Below, piece after piece: positions 33,931 through 42,537 of a stretch of DNA of 42,549 nucleotides (position 1 is the stretch's first letter; every line of letters starts with the position of its first letter). The notes below the pieces were generated by a model. That model had not been told where the DNA came from and did no database searches. It saw only the letters and a program-made list of their open reading frames with translations. Source of the DNA: CAZGZD01 sp964401915 (GTDB lineage Bacteria > Patescibacteriota > Microgenomatia > UBA1406 > GWC2-37-13); contig CAYOAI010000008.1 of the NCBI GenBank assembly GCA_964401915.1, forward strand, positions 1 to 42,549, read 5' to 3'. A program made the translations under genes and the position numbers.

Positions 33931-34341
33931 ATGAGTGAGACAAACACAAGCGCAAAAACGATACTGTTTTTGCTATGCGATACTGATCCAATTCTTCTTC
34001 GGGTAATTAAAAATAAATTCAAGAAGGATGCCGGTTGGGAGTCTATAATTTCAACGGATTATGATTCGGCAGTATTATCTTTTTTGCATGGCAAACCAGA
34101 TATTGTACTTACAGAGATTATCCTTGATGATGCAAAAGGAAGAACTGGTTTTGACTATATTGCCGAGATAAAAGAGAAGGAAATAGATAAAAAAGTACAG
34201 ATCATAATTTTTACAGATCTATCGCAGGATGACGACAAGGAGAAGGCTAAAAAATTGGGCGTTAACTATTATTTCGTAAAGAGCCAAATTAGCCTGAATC
34301 AACTTATAGATGAAATCGGGAACATTGCAGGACTTATATAG
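33931..34341 (+). CDS. Response regulator receiver domain protein with Glu at the phosphorylation site
   Basis: A 136-residue single-domain protein with the receiver fold: acidic pair DTD (17-19), beta-3 end PDIVLTEIIL, Thr95 (IIIFTDLS) and Lys117 (YYFVKSQ). The phospho-acceptor Asp is replaced by Glu62, which in other regulators mimics the phosphorylated state. There is no output domain. It follows the split PNPOx gene by 3 bp and closes the pilus-side block; it could regulate pilus function, which is inference. A weak hairpin AGTATT/AATACT (34340-34357) follows. Confidence 0.82.
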   Translation: MSETNTSAKTILFLLCDTDPILLRVIKNKFKKDAGWESIISTDYDSAVLSFLHGKPDIVLTEIILDDAKGRTGFDYIAEIKEKEIDKKVQIIIFTDLSQDDDKEKAKKLGVNYYFVKSQISLNQLIDEIGNIAGLI

Positions 34342-34518
34342 TATTTAAAACAATACTCTTTGAGTTGAACTAAATAAGCATAATAAAACTCTGACGATTC
34401 GGCGGAGAGGGCGGGATTTCCTACGTCGCTTTGCTCCTCAGGACCTTGCTTCTCATCCCGTGTATCTTTCAACACCTTCGTCAATCTCAAGCACTCGAAG
34501 TGCTGAGCCTGTCGAAGT
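34342..34518. repeat. Intergenic sequence with a REP-like palindrome
   Basis: No gene seen. At 34491-34520 lies a REP-like unit: GCACTCGAAGTGC followed by TGAGCCTGTCGAAGTGC, of the type CACTTCGACA-GGCTCAG-CACTTCG found dispersed in many genomes. The preceding 100 bp (GGCGGAGAGGGCGGGATTTC region) is more G/C-rich than the surroundings and looks like part of a dispersed repeat. Confidence 0.5.
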
Positions 34519-34912
34519 GCGGTGTTTTTTGGACGAAGTTCGAACATTTTTTGAGCAAAACCCCCAATAAGGAAGCCAGCCCCGCCACTGCTCGACGAGC
34601 TCGCCACACCACAGAAAAATACTCTTTGCTCTTTTCTTTTTGCGCGCGCCCGATTTCTTTTTCCTCTAATGAAAAGAGTATTTTTCTGCGGTGTTCTGCC
34701 TTCCAAGTATTCGGGCAGGTGGCGGGACTGGCCTCAATTTGATTTCGCAAAGGAAAAGCGGAATTCCCCCCAAACCCCCCTTCCGCTTTTCCTTTGCTCA
34801 AACGGAACGGGAACGGAAGCAGGCGGGCAAAAATTCCTTCCCCCCAACCCCCTTCCTTTTTGCCCGCCTGCTTGGGCTTCGCCCCCAAAAATTTTCGGCG
34901 GGACGGCGGGAC
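34519..34912 (+). repeat. Left 394-bp arm of the inverted repeat around the restriction cassette
   Basis: The arm equals the reverse complement of 42144-42537; by eye I see no mismatch or indel. It contains three stems in a row: 34606-34626 with 34674-34694 (21 bp, one mismatch), 34747-34763 with 34781-34797 (17 bp, perfect) and 34817-34833 with 34857-34873 (17 bp, perfect). The loops of the last two are C-tracts (C6-AAA-C6 type), so the other strand has paired G-tracts. The inner end touches the stop codon of the ATPase gene (34912-34914). Short frames inside are not convincing genes. Confidence 0.9.
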
Positions 34913-37329
34913 TAATTTTCAATTTTTACAAAACAAGTCTTGTGCAAATTATCCATTGTTTCAATAACAGAGATTGCATTTTGAGATAATGTTTTGAGAT
35001 CAGCTTCAGAAATATAAAAATTCTCTTGCGTATGATGAGCGTTTCCGTGAGAGTGTGCGTCCGCAATTCTGTTTATTTCTGCTATTTTGTCTTTCAATGC
35101 TTTCTTTATTTCGTCTTCCATATCGGTATTATCAATATTTTCATCAAATTCATTCAGCCCAGGGCTTCTATGCCCACCAGCTTTGTTGACTGTTCTTGAA
35201 AACTTAAATGACAGAAATGTTTCCAAAACTCGTCTAATAAAGTTCGGCAAGTATCGTTTTGCTTCGTTATAATTTACATTTTGGTTATTCTGATCCAAAA
35301 AATCGATGATTGTCTTAAGCATATAAAAATAAGGCGTCTCAAAGTTTTTCAATTCATCTGGTAAATCGGTAATTTTTTCGCCGTCCAAGAATAAACAATT
35401 TGCTTTTCCACAATAAAAAGAATTGAAAAACTTCAAGAAAAGGAAATTATGACTCAATACAATGAGTTGCTTCACTTCCTCAAAGTTGCGCCAAATTAAA
35501 TGGGCTGTGCTGTAAAGCCTATTATCATCCAAACTGGAAATCGGATCATCTATAACCACAACAGAATCTTTCACCTTTTCTGGTGTATTTATTTCGTTTT
35601 CAAATTTACTCAAGAAATAGGCAAAAGCGAGAGCCGTTTTTTCTCCGTCGCTCAGACAATTTTTTAGCTTATTTTTATCATTTGTTGAGTTTTTATATTT
35701 GATGACGATATTCTCATCTTCCTCGTTTTCATTTATATCAATATCAAAATGATCTATTCCCATTTTGACAAGATAAATCGATATACTCTTTGATTCAGCT
35801 TTAAGTTTTTTCAGTTCTTCTCGCAATTTATCTTTTAGAAATGGCAAGCCTTCATTTTTACTTTCTTCAATAACCGAAATTCGTTTTTTGTTATTTCTAT
35901 ATTTTTCAAGTGCGCCTGTATTATCAAGATTATTGAATTCCAATACAATAATTTCATTGTAGGTTTGCCTTATATTCCCCTCTATTGTGTGGGTATTGAG
36001 TTTTTTTGATTCCAAGACGCTCAAAATACCTGTTTTCAGGTTTTGTAATTTGGTTAGTGCGTTATTTAGCTTTGTAAGGTTGTCGCTAACATCTGTGGGT
36101 TTGCTCAAAACACCTTGGATATTGTCATTTTTTGCTTTCAGAGCTTTTTCTAATGCCGTGAGGTCATTCTTAACAATTGAAAAATCAAATTTTTCAAACA
36201 CAAGCTGGTTCAGTAGCTTTTCATATTTTGTAAACAATTTATCCAATTTTTCTGCGTTTTTTTCATACTGATCTAATAAACTAATAGCTGAGGCAACTTC
36301 GTCCGTTTTTGTCTTTAGCTCTGAAATAAACTTTTCATAACTCTCGTCAAAATAGCCTTGATAATCTTGTAATAATAAATCTAATCTACTGGAAATATCC
36401 GTGTCGCAAATCGGACAATTTTTTCCTTCATGTTCGGATACTTTTTCTAAAACATCTTTACCATATTTAAACCAACGCTCGACACTTTGCTGGTGTTGTT
36501 CGTCGGAAAAAAGATTTTGTATTTCCGCTATCTTTTTTTCAAGTACATCTTTGGAAAGTTGCTGAATATTTTTTGACAAAATATTCTCATCAACATTTTC
36601 AATATCTAAAGAAAGAGTACCAAAAATAAGTTGTCGCAATTCTTCTAAATCAGTATTTAGATCATCTTGCTTCTTGCTTAATTCATAATCGGCAGAAAGC
36701 GAAGAAAGTTTCGCTTCCAATTCTTCAATTGTGCTATTTGACAACTTAACATTAGACAAATCTTGAGCTTGAAGCCTCTTATTTTTATCAGTCAAGGTCT
36801 TTCCAAAACCCTTGCTTTTTTCTTTGGTTATTTCTTCGTGCTTGTCGTCAAATTTTTTATTTTCTGACTCTAGTTTTTTCTTTTCTTCTTTTATGGTTTC
36901 AATCTGTTGGTTGATAGTGTCAATTTCCTTATTTTTGATTTCACCACCAATATTTGAAAATTTTTTTAATCTCCCTTTTGTCCCGTTGAAAACATGGGTT
37001 GCAACAAAGTTAGAATTGAAAATATAATAATTTTTACTGTGAACGCTACTTGCAGGATATTTTATATTTGAATTACCTTGTAAAGATAGCTCGACAACAG
37101 AATTATCTTCATTTTTAATATCGTCAAAAATTTCTTTCTTTTCTTCTTCGCTTATAAATGAATTATCGGCGAAAAATGAAATTGCGTTTGATAGAGTAGT
37201 TTTCCCTGATCCATTGAATCCAAAAACTATGTTACAGTTTTGACCTTTTGCGCCATACTTAAAATCTCTTTCTTGCGTGATAGAGGAAAATTTTCCTATT
37301 TTGTCGATTTTTGAGATTTTACTGATCAT
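34912..37329 (-). CDS. Zinc-hook ABC-type ATPase with HEPN-like C-terminus (RloC/PrrC-like)
   Basis: An 805-residue protein of the AAA_13 type (PF13166). Walker A GFNGSGKT is at 37-44. Long coiled coils (about 130-300 and 330-520) flank CPIC (Cys305/308), a Rad50-like zinc hook. The ABC signature LSDGEKT (559-565), Walker B VVVIDDP (590-596) and switch His627 complete the ATPase. The C-terminal domain has IRRVLETF (698-705) and NRIADAHSHG, where Arg754-x4-His759 fits the HEPN ribonuclease motif. RloC, a tRNA anticodon nuclease, has this combination and is linked to type I systems. Last gene of the cassette, 3 bp after hsdM. The nuclease role is inferred. Confidence 0.75.
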   Translation of the reverse strand: MISKISKIDKIGKFSSITQERDFKYGAKGQNCNIVFGFNGSGKTTLSNAISFFADNSFISEEEKKEIFDDIKNEDNSVVELSLQGNSNIKYPASSVHSKNYYIFNSNFVATHVFNGTKGRLKKFSNIGGEIKNKEIDTINQQIETIKEEKKKLESENKKFDDKHEEITKEKSKGFGKTLTDKNKRLQAQDLSNVKLSNSTIEELEAKLSSLSADYELSKKQDDLNTDLEELRQLIFGTLSLDIENVDENILSKNIQQLSKDVLEKKIAEIQNLFSDEQHQQSVERWFKYGKDVLEKVSEHEGKNCPICDTDISSRLDLLLQDYQGYFDESYEKFISELKTKTDEVASAISLLDQYEKNAEKLDKLFTKYEKLLNQLVFEKFDFSIVKNDLTALEKALKAKNDNIQGVLSKPTDVSDNLTKLNNALTKLQNLKTGILSVLESKKLNTHTIEGNIRQTYNEIIVLEFNNLDNTGALEKYRNNKKRISVIEESKNEGLPFLKDKLREELKKLKAESKSISIYLVKMGIDHFDIDINENEEDENIVIKYKNSTNDKNKLKNCLSDGEKTALAFAYFLSKFENEINTPEKVKDSVVVIDDPISSLDDNRLYSTAHLIWRNFEEVKQLIVLSHNFLFLKFFNSFYCGKANCLFLDGEKITDLPDELKNFETPYFYMLKTIIDFLDQNNQNVNYNEAKRYLPNFIRRVLETFLSFKFSRTVNKAGGHRSPGLNEFDENIDNTDMEDEIKKALKDKIAEINRIADAHSHGNAHHTQENFYISEADLKTLSQNAISVIETMDNLHKTCFVKIEN

Positions 37330-37332
37330 AAT

Positions 37333-39225
37333 TTAGTACTGCCAAAGGCCACCAATAGTGGATTCAATATCTTGCCTTAATTCTTCAATTTTATTTGCGT
37401 GGTCTGAAATCTCGCCTTTTTTATTTTTGATTTCTTTTACAATTTCTTTTTGTCTTTCAAAAGGAGGTAGTGGAATTTTTTGATCTAGGAAAATATTTTC
37501 ATCTAAATATCGCCGATTTGTTACGCCTGCACTTGAAAGATTGCATATTTTTTTGAACTCGTCAGAAAAAAGCAGATAATTGAGGTAATTTTCGTCAATG
37601 CTTTTATCGTTCTTAATATCGTATGCCCAAAAGTTGCCAGTAATAATTGCCCCGTCTAATTCTTCTGGCACTATCCCGAACGCGCCATTTCGGGCATCTA
37701 TTTTTGAAAGAAGCAGTTGTCCTTTTTGGATTGTAAATTGCTTTTTCGTTCCAATTTTTGAGCCGCTTATCTCATCTCTAATACAAATACCTTTGCCGTG
37801 CATTTTTATAGTAACTCTTTTGTATTTCTTGTTATCATCAATTTCAATTTGCGTTTTGTTTCTTTGCAAAATATCCCTTAAAGAAATGCTATTTTGATGA
37901 TTCCGTCCATTTTGTGAACTAGCATATCTGCCAAAGAAAAAATCATAGTTAGTGTTATCTGAAATATCTTTCTTTTTTATCAATTTAATTCTTGGGTGAT
38001 CAATATTTTTCTCAGCAATCCTATTTTTTAAGATTTTTTCAAATTCTGGAAAATCATTTTTTGAAATTGCCTTTCTTTGTAATCCAAGGTCAAAGCCGTC
38101 AAATAATACTTCCCCAAAGAGAATATCGTCATGCTTTTTTGAAATTTGTTTGTCTATAAAAAGAATATTCGTCTTTGCGTCTGTATATGGATTGAAAACT
38201 CCTTGAGGTAATGACAAAACTGCCCATAGGCAATCATTGTCTATCAGCTTTTTTCTGAGAGATTTTGCTTTTGTGTCAAAAATAATCCCTTCGGGCACAA
38301 TAACCCCAGCTCGACCTTTAATATTCAAGTGATCAACAATATAATCAACAAAAAGTATTTCGGCTTTACTTGATTGAATACTGAACCTTTGGTGTGGATT
38401 TATCCCGCCCTTTGGTGTCATAAATGGCGGATTGGCGAGAATCACATCAAAAGTTTCGTCCCAACGCTTTTCGCTTGTCAGCGAATCATACTCGTGGATT
38501 TTCGGCTCTGGGAATCCGTGCAAATACATATTTACAAGCGCCAATTTCACCATATCGGGCGAAATATCGTAGCCCGCAAGATTATTCATCAATTTCAGTT
38601 TTTCGTCTGGCGTGAGCGGTTTTTCTTTGTTGGTTTTCAAAATATGCTTGTAGGCGGAAATCAAAAATCCAGCCGTTCCACAAGCGGGATCAAGGATTGT
38701 TTCGTTTTTCTTGGGATCCACCACTTCAACGATAAAATCAATGATGTGGCGAGGCGTGCGGAATTGTCCCGCGTCGCCTTGGCTTCCGAGAATAGAAAGC
38801 AGATATTCAAAAGCATTGCCCAAATTTTCGCTATGTTCGTAATTAAATTCATTTATCTCTTTGAGGAATAGCGAAAGCGTGCGGGGGTCGTTGTATGGCA
38901 AAAACGCGCCTTTGAAAATATCACGAAACAATTGCGGAATATGCGGATTTTTGGACATATTCGTAATTGCCTGCACATACAAATCAAGACGTTCCTGCCC
39001 TGAAAGTTTATTGTCCAAAAGTTTCGTCCAAGCGTATTGCGAAAACCCGCTGGCGAAAAATTTCGCCTCCCCGCCGAGTTCTTCCGATTCCTTGTCCATA
39101 TCGTCCATAAACTTATAGACGAGAGCGGTCGTGATTTGCTCAACTTGCGCTTTTGGGTCTGGCACCTTACCGACAAGAATTTGTCGGGCAGAGTCTAGTT
39201 TTCGTTTTGTAGTTTGATCAAGCAT
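37333..39225 (-). CDS. hsdM: Type I adenine methyltransferase HsdM fused to one HsdS target-recognition domain
   Basis: A 630-residue protein. Residues 1-160 are the HsdM helical N-domain; the N6-adenine methyltransferase domain has motif I DPACGTAGF (179-187) and catalytic NPPF (265-268). After about residue 430 there is one HsdS-type domain (SLRDILQRN, GQLLLSKIDARNGAFG, a PLPPFERQKEI turn and a conserved coiled helix). Normal HsdS has two such domains; here only one is seen and no separate hsdS gene exists. Dimerisation could give a symmetric recognition site. The gene lies between hsdR (12 bp) and the ATPase gene (3 bp). Confidence 0.9.
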   Translation of the reverse strand: MLDQTTKRKLDSARQILVGKVPDPKAQVEQITTALVYKFMDDMDKESEELGGEAKFFASGFSQYAWTKLLDNKLSGQERLDLYVQAITNMSKNPHIPQLFRDIFKGAFLPYNDPRTLSLFLKEINEFNYEHSENLGNAFEYLLSILGSQGDAGQFRTPRHIIDFIVEVVDPKKNETILDPACGTAGFLISAYKHILKTNKEKPLTPDEKLKLMNNLAGYDISPDMVKLALVNMYLHGFPEPKIHEYDSLTSEKRWDETFDVILANPPFMTPKGGINPHQRFSIQSSKAEILFVDYIVDHLNIKGRAGVIVPEGIIFDTKAKSLRKKLIDNDCLWAVLSLPQGVFNPYTDAKTNILFIDKQISKKHDDILFGEVLFDGFDLGLQRKAISKNDFPEFEKILKNRIAEKNIDHPRIKLIKKKDISDNTNYDFFFGRYASSQNGRNHQNSISLRDILQRNKTQIEIDDNKKYKRVTIKMHGKGICIRDEISGSKIGTKKQFTIQKGQLLLSKIDARNGAFGIVPEELDGAIITGNFWAYDIKNDKSIDENYLNYLLFSDEFKKICNLSSAGVTNRRYLDENIFLDQKIPLPPFERQKEIVKEIKNKKGEISDHANKIEELRQDIESTIGGLWQY

Positions 39226-39237
39226 ATTATTTTTTGG

Positions 39238-41754
39238 TTACCTCATATAAACATTAACTGGCACATAGTCTTTCACATATTCAGGAACAGTTTCCCGCCA
39301 GCCGTTTAATTCCTTAAATTCCGACATTGTAAATCCAGCATATACATTCAATTCCGCAAATTGTTTCTTGTTGATAATCTCTCGGAATTTTTCGTCCGTA
39401 ACATATGCTTTCAAATAATTCTTGATATGCGGAACATATTTGCTTTCGGGCTTGTAGATTGAGATAAATTTTTCGCATTCTTCTTCCAGTTTTTCGTCTT
39501 TGGATTTGAAAACATCAATCAAGCCGAAAGCCCGTTCCAAAAATTCACGCCAAGAAATACGGCGATCAAGATTTTCGCTCTTGCGGATTTTTTCAAGATT
39601 AAGGAATAATTGCGGTTTGTCTTCGTATTTGTCCCGCATTATCTGCACGGCTTTGTCCCATTGCTCATTTTCTACGGCAGATTTTACTTCGGGATCTTTT
39701 TGCAATTCTTCACGGGCTTTTTCAAAAAGTTTGCGATCAACTTTCATTCCCTCAATTCCAACAGGCGTTTCGGTAAGAGATTTTACTTTGTCGGGATTAA
39801 AGGTCTCAAATTCATCAATATCAACGCCAACAGGTCCCTCTCCGCCTGTTCCTTTTTGCTTGATTGGCAAATGCAAAACTTCGTCATAATCAAATTTTTC
39901 TTCAAAGTATTCGCAGTTTGCGAAGAAATCGAAAAATTTGAAATGGTCTTTGGTTGCTTTGTGCTTCTCGCCGTATTCGTCGGTATATTCAAAGGTGAAT
40001 TTTCTTGTGCCTCGTCCTTTGATCTGAATAAAATCAGTCGGTGAAAATACGGGACGCATTAGCGCAAGATTCAAAATATCTTGGCAATCATAGCCCGTTG
40101 TCATCATTCCGACAGTTACGCAAACCCTTGTTTTACTGGATTTGTAATTTTCCAAAAACTTCGTGTGCCCGTTTAGATTGTTGTTTGCGAAATTGATTGT
40201 AAATTGCTGGCTGTCGGCAATGTTTGAGGTAATTTGCACGGCAAAATCAGAATTGTATTTGTCGGGCCAAAGTTGGCTCGCCATTTGATTGAGCATTTGC
40301 GTTATTTTGGAAGCGTGCTTTTGGCTAACGCAAAATATAATGCTTTTGCCGATTTCACCGCTTATCGGGTCTTTGAAAGCATTTTCAATAAATGTCTGGC
40401 AAAAAACACGATTTGTTTTCTCGGAAAAAAATTTCTTTTCAAAATCCTTTTGGAAAAATGTTTCTTCGGTTTCTGTGCCTTCTTCGTCCTCAACCATAAC
40501 CGCATAACCTTTTTCTGAAAGTAATTCGGTAGTGATGTCGGTTCGCGCGTCTGAAACTATAGGATTGATCAAAAATCCTTCTTTTACGCCGTCAAGCAAA
40601 CTGAAACGGAAAGTCGGCTCGCCGTTTTTACAGCCAAAAGTCGTGTAAGTGTCCAAGAGTTGCCGTCTTTCCCAAGCTCGTGGGTCTTTCTGTGATAATT
40701 TTTGCGGATCAACATTTTTCAAATAATCCTTCGGCGTTGCGGTTAAACCCAATTTGTAGCCGATAAAATATTCAAAAACTGCTCGCGAGTTTCCGCCTAT
40801 TGCTCGGTGTGATTCATCGGCGATAATCAAATCAAAATCAGTTGGCGAGAAAAGTTTTTTGTATTTATCTTGTGCCGAAAGACTTTGAACTGTTGAAATG
40901 ATAATTTCCGCTTTTTTCCAGTCGTCGCGGTTTTGCTTGTAGATAACAGAGGAAAAATCGTTGCTCAAATAGCGGACAAAATTTTTGTGAGCTTGGTCTT
41001 CCAGTTCCAAACGATCAACCAAAAACAAAATTCTTTTGGCGTTGCCTGTTCGTAAAAATAACTTGATGACAGCGGCGGAAATCAGAGTTTTTCCTGTTCC
41101 TGTTGCCATTTCAAAAAGAAAGCGATCATTCCCAGCTTCGGCGGATTTTTGCAAGGCGTGAATTGCTTTGAGCTGATATGGGCGCAAAATTCGCAAATTT
41201 TCGTCCCAAAGATATTGCTCGCGCGTATCTTCTTTGAGATAACGAGGATCGTCTTTGAAATTCGGATTTTGTGTGAGAGTAATATAGTCATCATTGACTT
41301 CTTCGTCCGCCAAACGCTGATTGTCTGGTTTGAAATCCTGTCTGTGTTTCAAAGATTCTTGCGTTGGAAATTCTGTGATAATTTCAGGATCGCCTCGTTC
41401 CAAATCCCAAAAATAATGAAGATTGCCGTTTGAAAGAATAACGAAGCGAGCGTTTTCGGTGTGAGCGTATTTTCTCGCTTGTTCTTTTCCGTCTAACGGA
41501 TTTTTATCTTCCTTTTTGGCTTCCAAAATAACGAGTGGGAAACCTTTTTCATCGAGCAATAAAAAATCAATAAAACCGTTTTTTGTGGATTCAAAATCTT
41601 CACCAAAAGCGTCAATGTCTTTTTGGGTAAGTTTTACATTTGGTTCAAGCGAAATATTTGCTTGCCCTTTTTCATTATCAAAAAATCGCCAGCCCGCTTG
41701 TTCAAGCAGTTTGTTTATTTTTATTCGTGATTTTGCTTCTTTAGAATTTGTCAT
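39238..41754 (-). CDS. hsdR: Type I restriction endonuclease subunit HsdR
   Basis: An 838-residue protein of the shorter EcoEI-like type. The N-terminal nuclease has Asp63 in FIDFLLL and Glu78-Ala-Lys80 (ILEAK), a PD-(D/E)xK site. The helicase has motif I MATGTGKT (216-223), motif II DESH (313-316), motif III LTATP and motif VI QIKGRGTRKF. The C-terminal part (about 640-838) is helical and binds the methyltransferase. With the fused HsdM-S it forms a complete system that translocates on and cuts unmodified DNA. The gene starts 4 bp after the regulator stop. Confidence 0.95.
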   Translation of the reverse strand: MTNSKEAKSRIKINKLLEQAGWRFFDNEKGQANISLEPNVKLTQKDIDAFGEDFESTKNGFIDFLLLDEKGFPLVILEAKKEDKNPLDGKEQARKYAHTENARFVILSNGNLHYFWDLERGDPEIITEFPTQESLKHRQDFKPDNQRLADEEVNDDYITLTQNPNFKDDPRYLKEDTREQYLWDENLRILRPYQLKAIHALQKSAEAGNDRFLFEMATGTGKTLISAAVIKLFLRTGNAKRILFLVDRLELEDQAHKNFVRYLSNDFSSVIYKQNRDDWKKAEIIISTVQSLSAQDKYKKLFSPTDFDLIIADESHRAIGGNSRAVFEYFIGYKLGLTATPKDYLKNVDPQKLSQKDPRAWERRQLLDTYTTFGCKNGEPTFRFSLLDGVKEGFLINPIVSDARTDITTELLSEKGYAVMVEDEEGTETEETFFQKDFEKKFFSEKTNRVFCQTFIENAFKDPISGEIGKSIIFCVSQKHASKITQMLNQMASQLWPDKYNSDFAVQITSNIADSQQFTINFANNNLNGHTKFLENYKSSKTRVCVTVGMMTTGYDCQDILNLALMRPVFSPTDFIQIKGRGTRKFTFEYTDEYGEKHKATKDHFKFFDFFANCEYFEEKFDYDEVLHLPIKQKGTGGEGPVGVDIDEFETFNPDKVKSLTETPVGIEGMKVDRKLFEKAREELQKDPEVKSAVENEQWDKAVQIMRDKYEDKPQLFLNLEKIRKSENLDRRISWREFLERAFGLIDVFKSKDEKLEEECEKFISIYKPESKYVPHIKNYLKAYVTDEKFREIINKKQFAELNVYAGFTMSEFKELNGWRETVPEYVKDYVPVNVYMR

Positions 41755-41758
41755 AGTA

Positions 41759-41968
41759 TTATTTCATTAAATCATCAAGCGAAACGCCAAGAGCGTCCGC
41801 AATTTTTTTGACTGTATCAATAGTAGGGTTGGGAGTAGAGCCAGCTTCAATTTTGGCAATCGTATGAAAAGCTAAGTCTGCTTTTTTTGAAAGCACATCT
41901 TGAGAAATACCGAGCTTGTTTCGGTATTTCCTTATATTGTCCCCAATTGTGGATTTTTCGTTTGACAT
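41759..41968 (-). CDS. XRE-family helix-turn-helix regulator (controller-type)
   Basis: A 69-residue protein that is one HTH_3 domain: IGDNIRKYRNKLGISQDVLSKKADLAFHTIAKIEAG, with the Q-x-L-S-x-K turn and the final DALGVSLDDLMK. Its size and position at the head of a restriction operon fit a controller (C) protein or autorepressor. An ATAGT/ACTAT palindrome (41975-41987) lies at its predicted transcription start. Confidence 0.9.
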   Translation of the reverse strand: MSNEKSTIGDNIRKYRNKLGISQDVLSKKADLAFHTIAKIEAGSTPNPTIDTVKKIADALGVSLDDLMK

Positions 41969-41974
41969 ATTCGT

Positions 41975-42022
41975 ATAGTTTTACTATTATAGATGTATAG
42001 TATTAAAATAATCACTTATCAA
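41975..42022 (-). promoter_or_regulatory. Promoter and probable operator of the restriction cassette
   Basis: On the minus strand TTGATA (42017-42022), 17 nt, TATACA (41994-41999); a second hexamer TATAAT is at 41986-41991. The palindrome ATAGT-TTT-ACTAT (41975-41987) covers the expected start site, and another ATAGT is at 41997-42001. This arrangement suits autorepression by the XRE protein. Confidence 0.5.
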
Positions 42023-42080
42023 TAGTTAGTATATGAAATTTTTAGCATTTAGTCAAACAAAATTAGGGAGTTCCTTTGAC

Positions 42081-42115
42081 ATAACGCGCGCACGGGTGGG
42101 TGGGGCAAGCGTTAT
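42081..42115. repeat. Inverted repeat ATAACGC / GCGTTAT upstream of the cassette
   Basis: Arms at 42081-42087 and 42109-42115 with a G-rich 21-nt centre, directly after TTTGACA on the plus strand. Function unknown. The rest of 42023-42143 holds nothing I recognise. Confidence 0.4.
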
Positions 42116-42143
42116 TCCTCTTTTATCCTATCTTTTGTTTTCT

Positions 42144-42537
42144 GTCCCGCCGTCCCGCCGAAAATTTTTGGGGGCGAAGCCCAAGCAGGCGGGCAAAAAG
42201 GAAGGGGGTTGGGGGGAAGGAATTTTTGCCCGCCTGCTTCCGTTCCCGTTCCGTTTGAGCAAAGGAAAAGCGGAAGGGGGGTTTGGGGGGAATTCCGCTT
42301 TTCCTTTGCGAAATCAAATTGAGGCCAGTCCCGCCACCTGCCCGAATACTTGGAAGGCAGAACACCGCAGAAAAATACTCTTTTCATTAGAGGAAAAAGA
42401 AATCGGGCGCGCGCAAAAAGAAAAGAGCAAAGAGTATTTTTCTGTGGTGTGGCGAGCTCGTCGAGCAGTGGCGGGGCTGGCTTCCTTATTGGGGGTTTTG
42501 CTCAAAAAATGTTCGAACTTCGTCCAAAAAACACCGC
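42144..42537 (-). repeat. Right 394-bp arm of the inverted repeat around the restriction cassette
   Basis: Reverse complement of 34519-34912 with the same three stems in mirror order (for example 42293-42309 and 42259-42275 for the middle one). The outer end is only 12 bases from the end of the window. The 12 outer bases differ from the sequence outside the left arm, and no target duplication is visible. Confidence 0.9.

Noticed and set aside
34431..34989. Several open frames inside the left repeat arm and their mirror copies at 42112-42505
   Set aside because: They follow from the hairpins and G/C tracts, exist in several frames on both strands, and show no domain or codon pattern of a gene.
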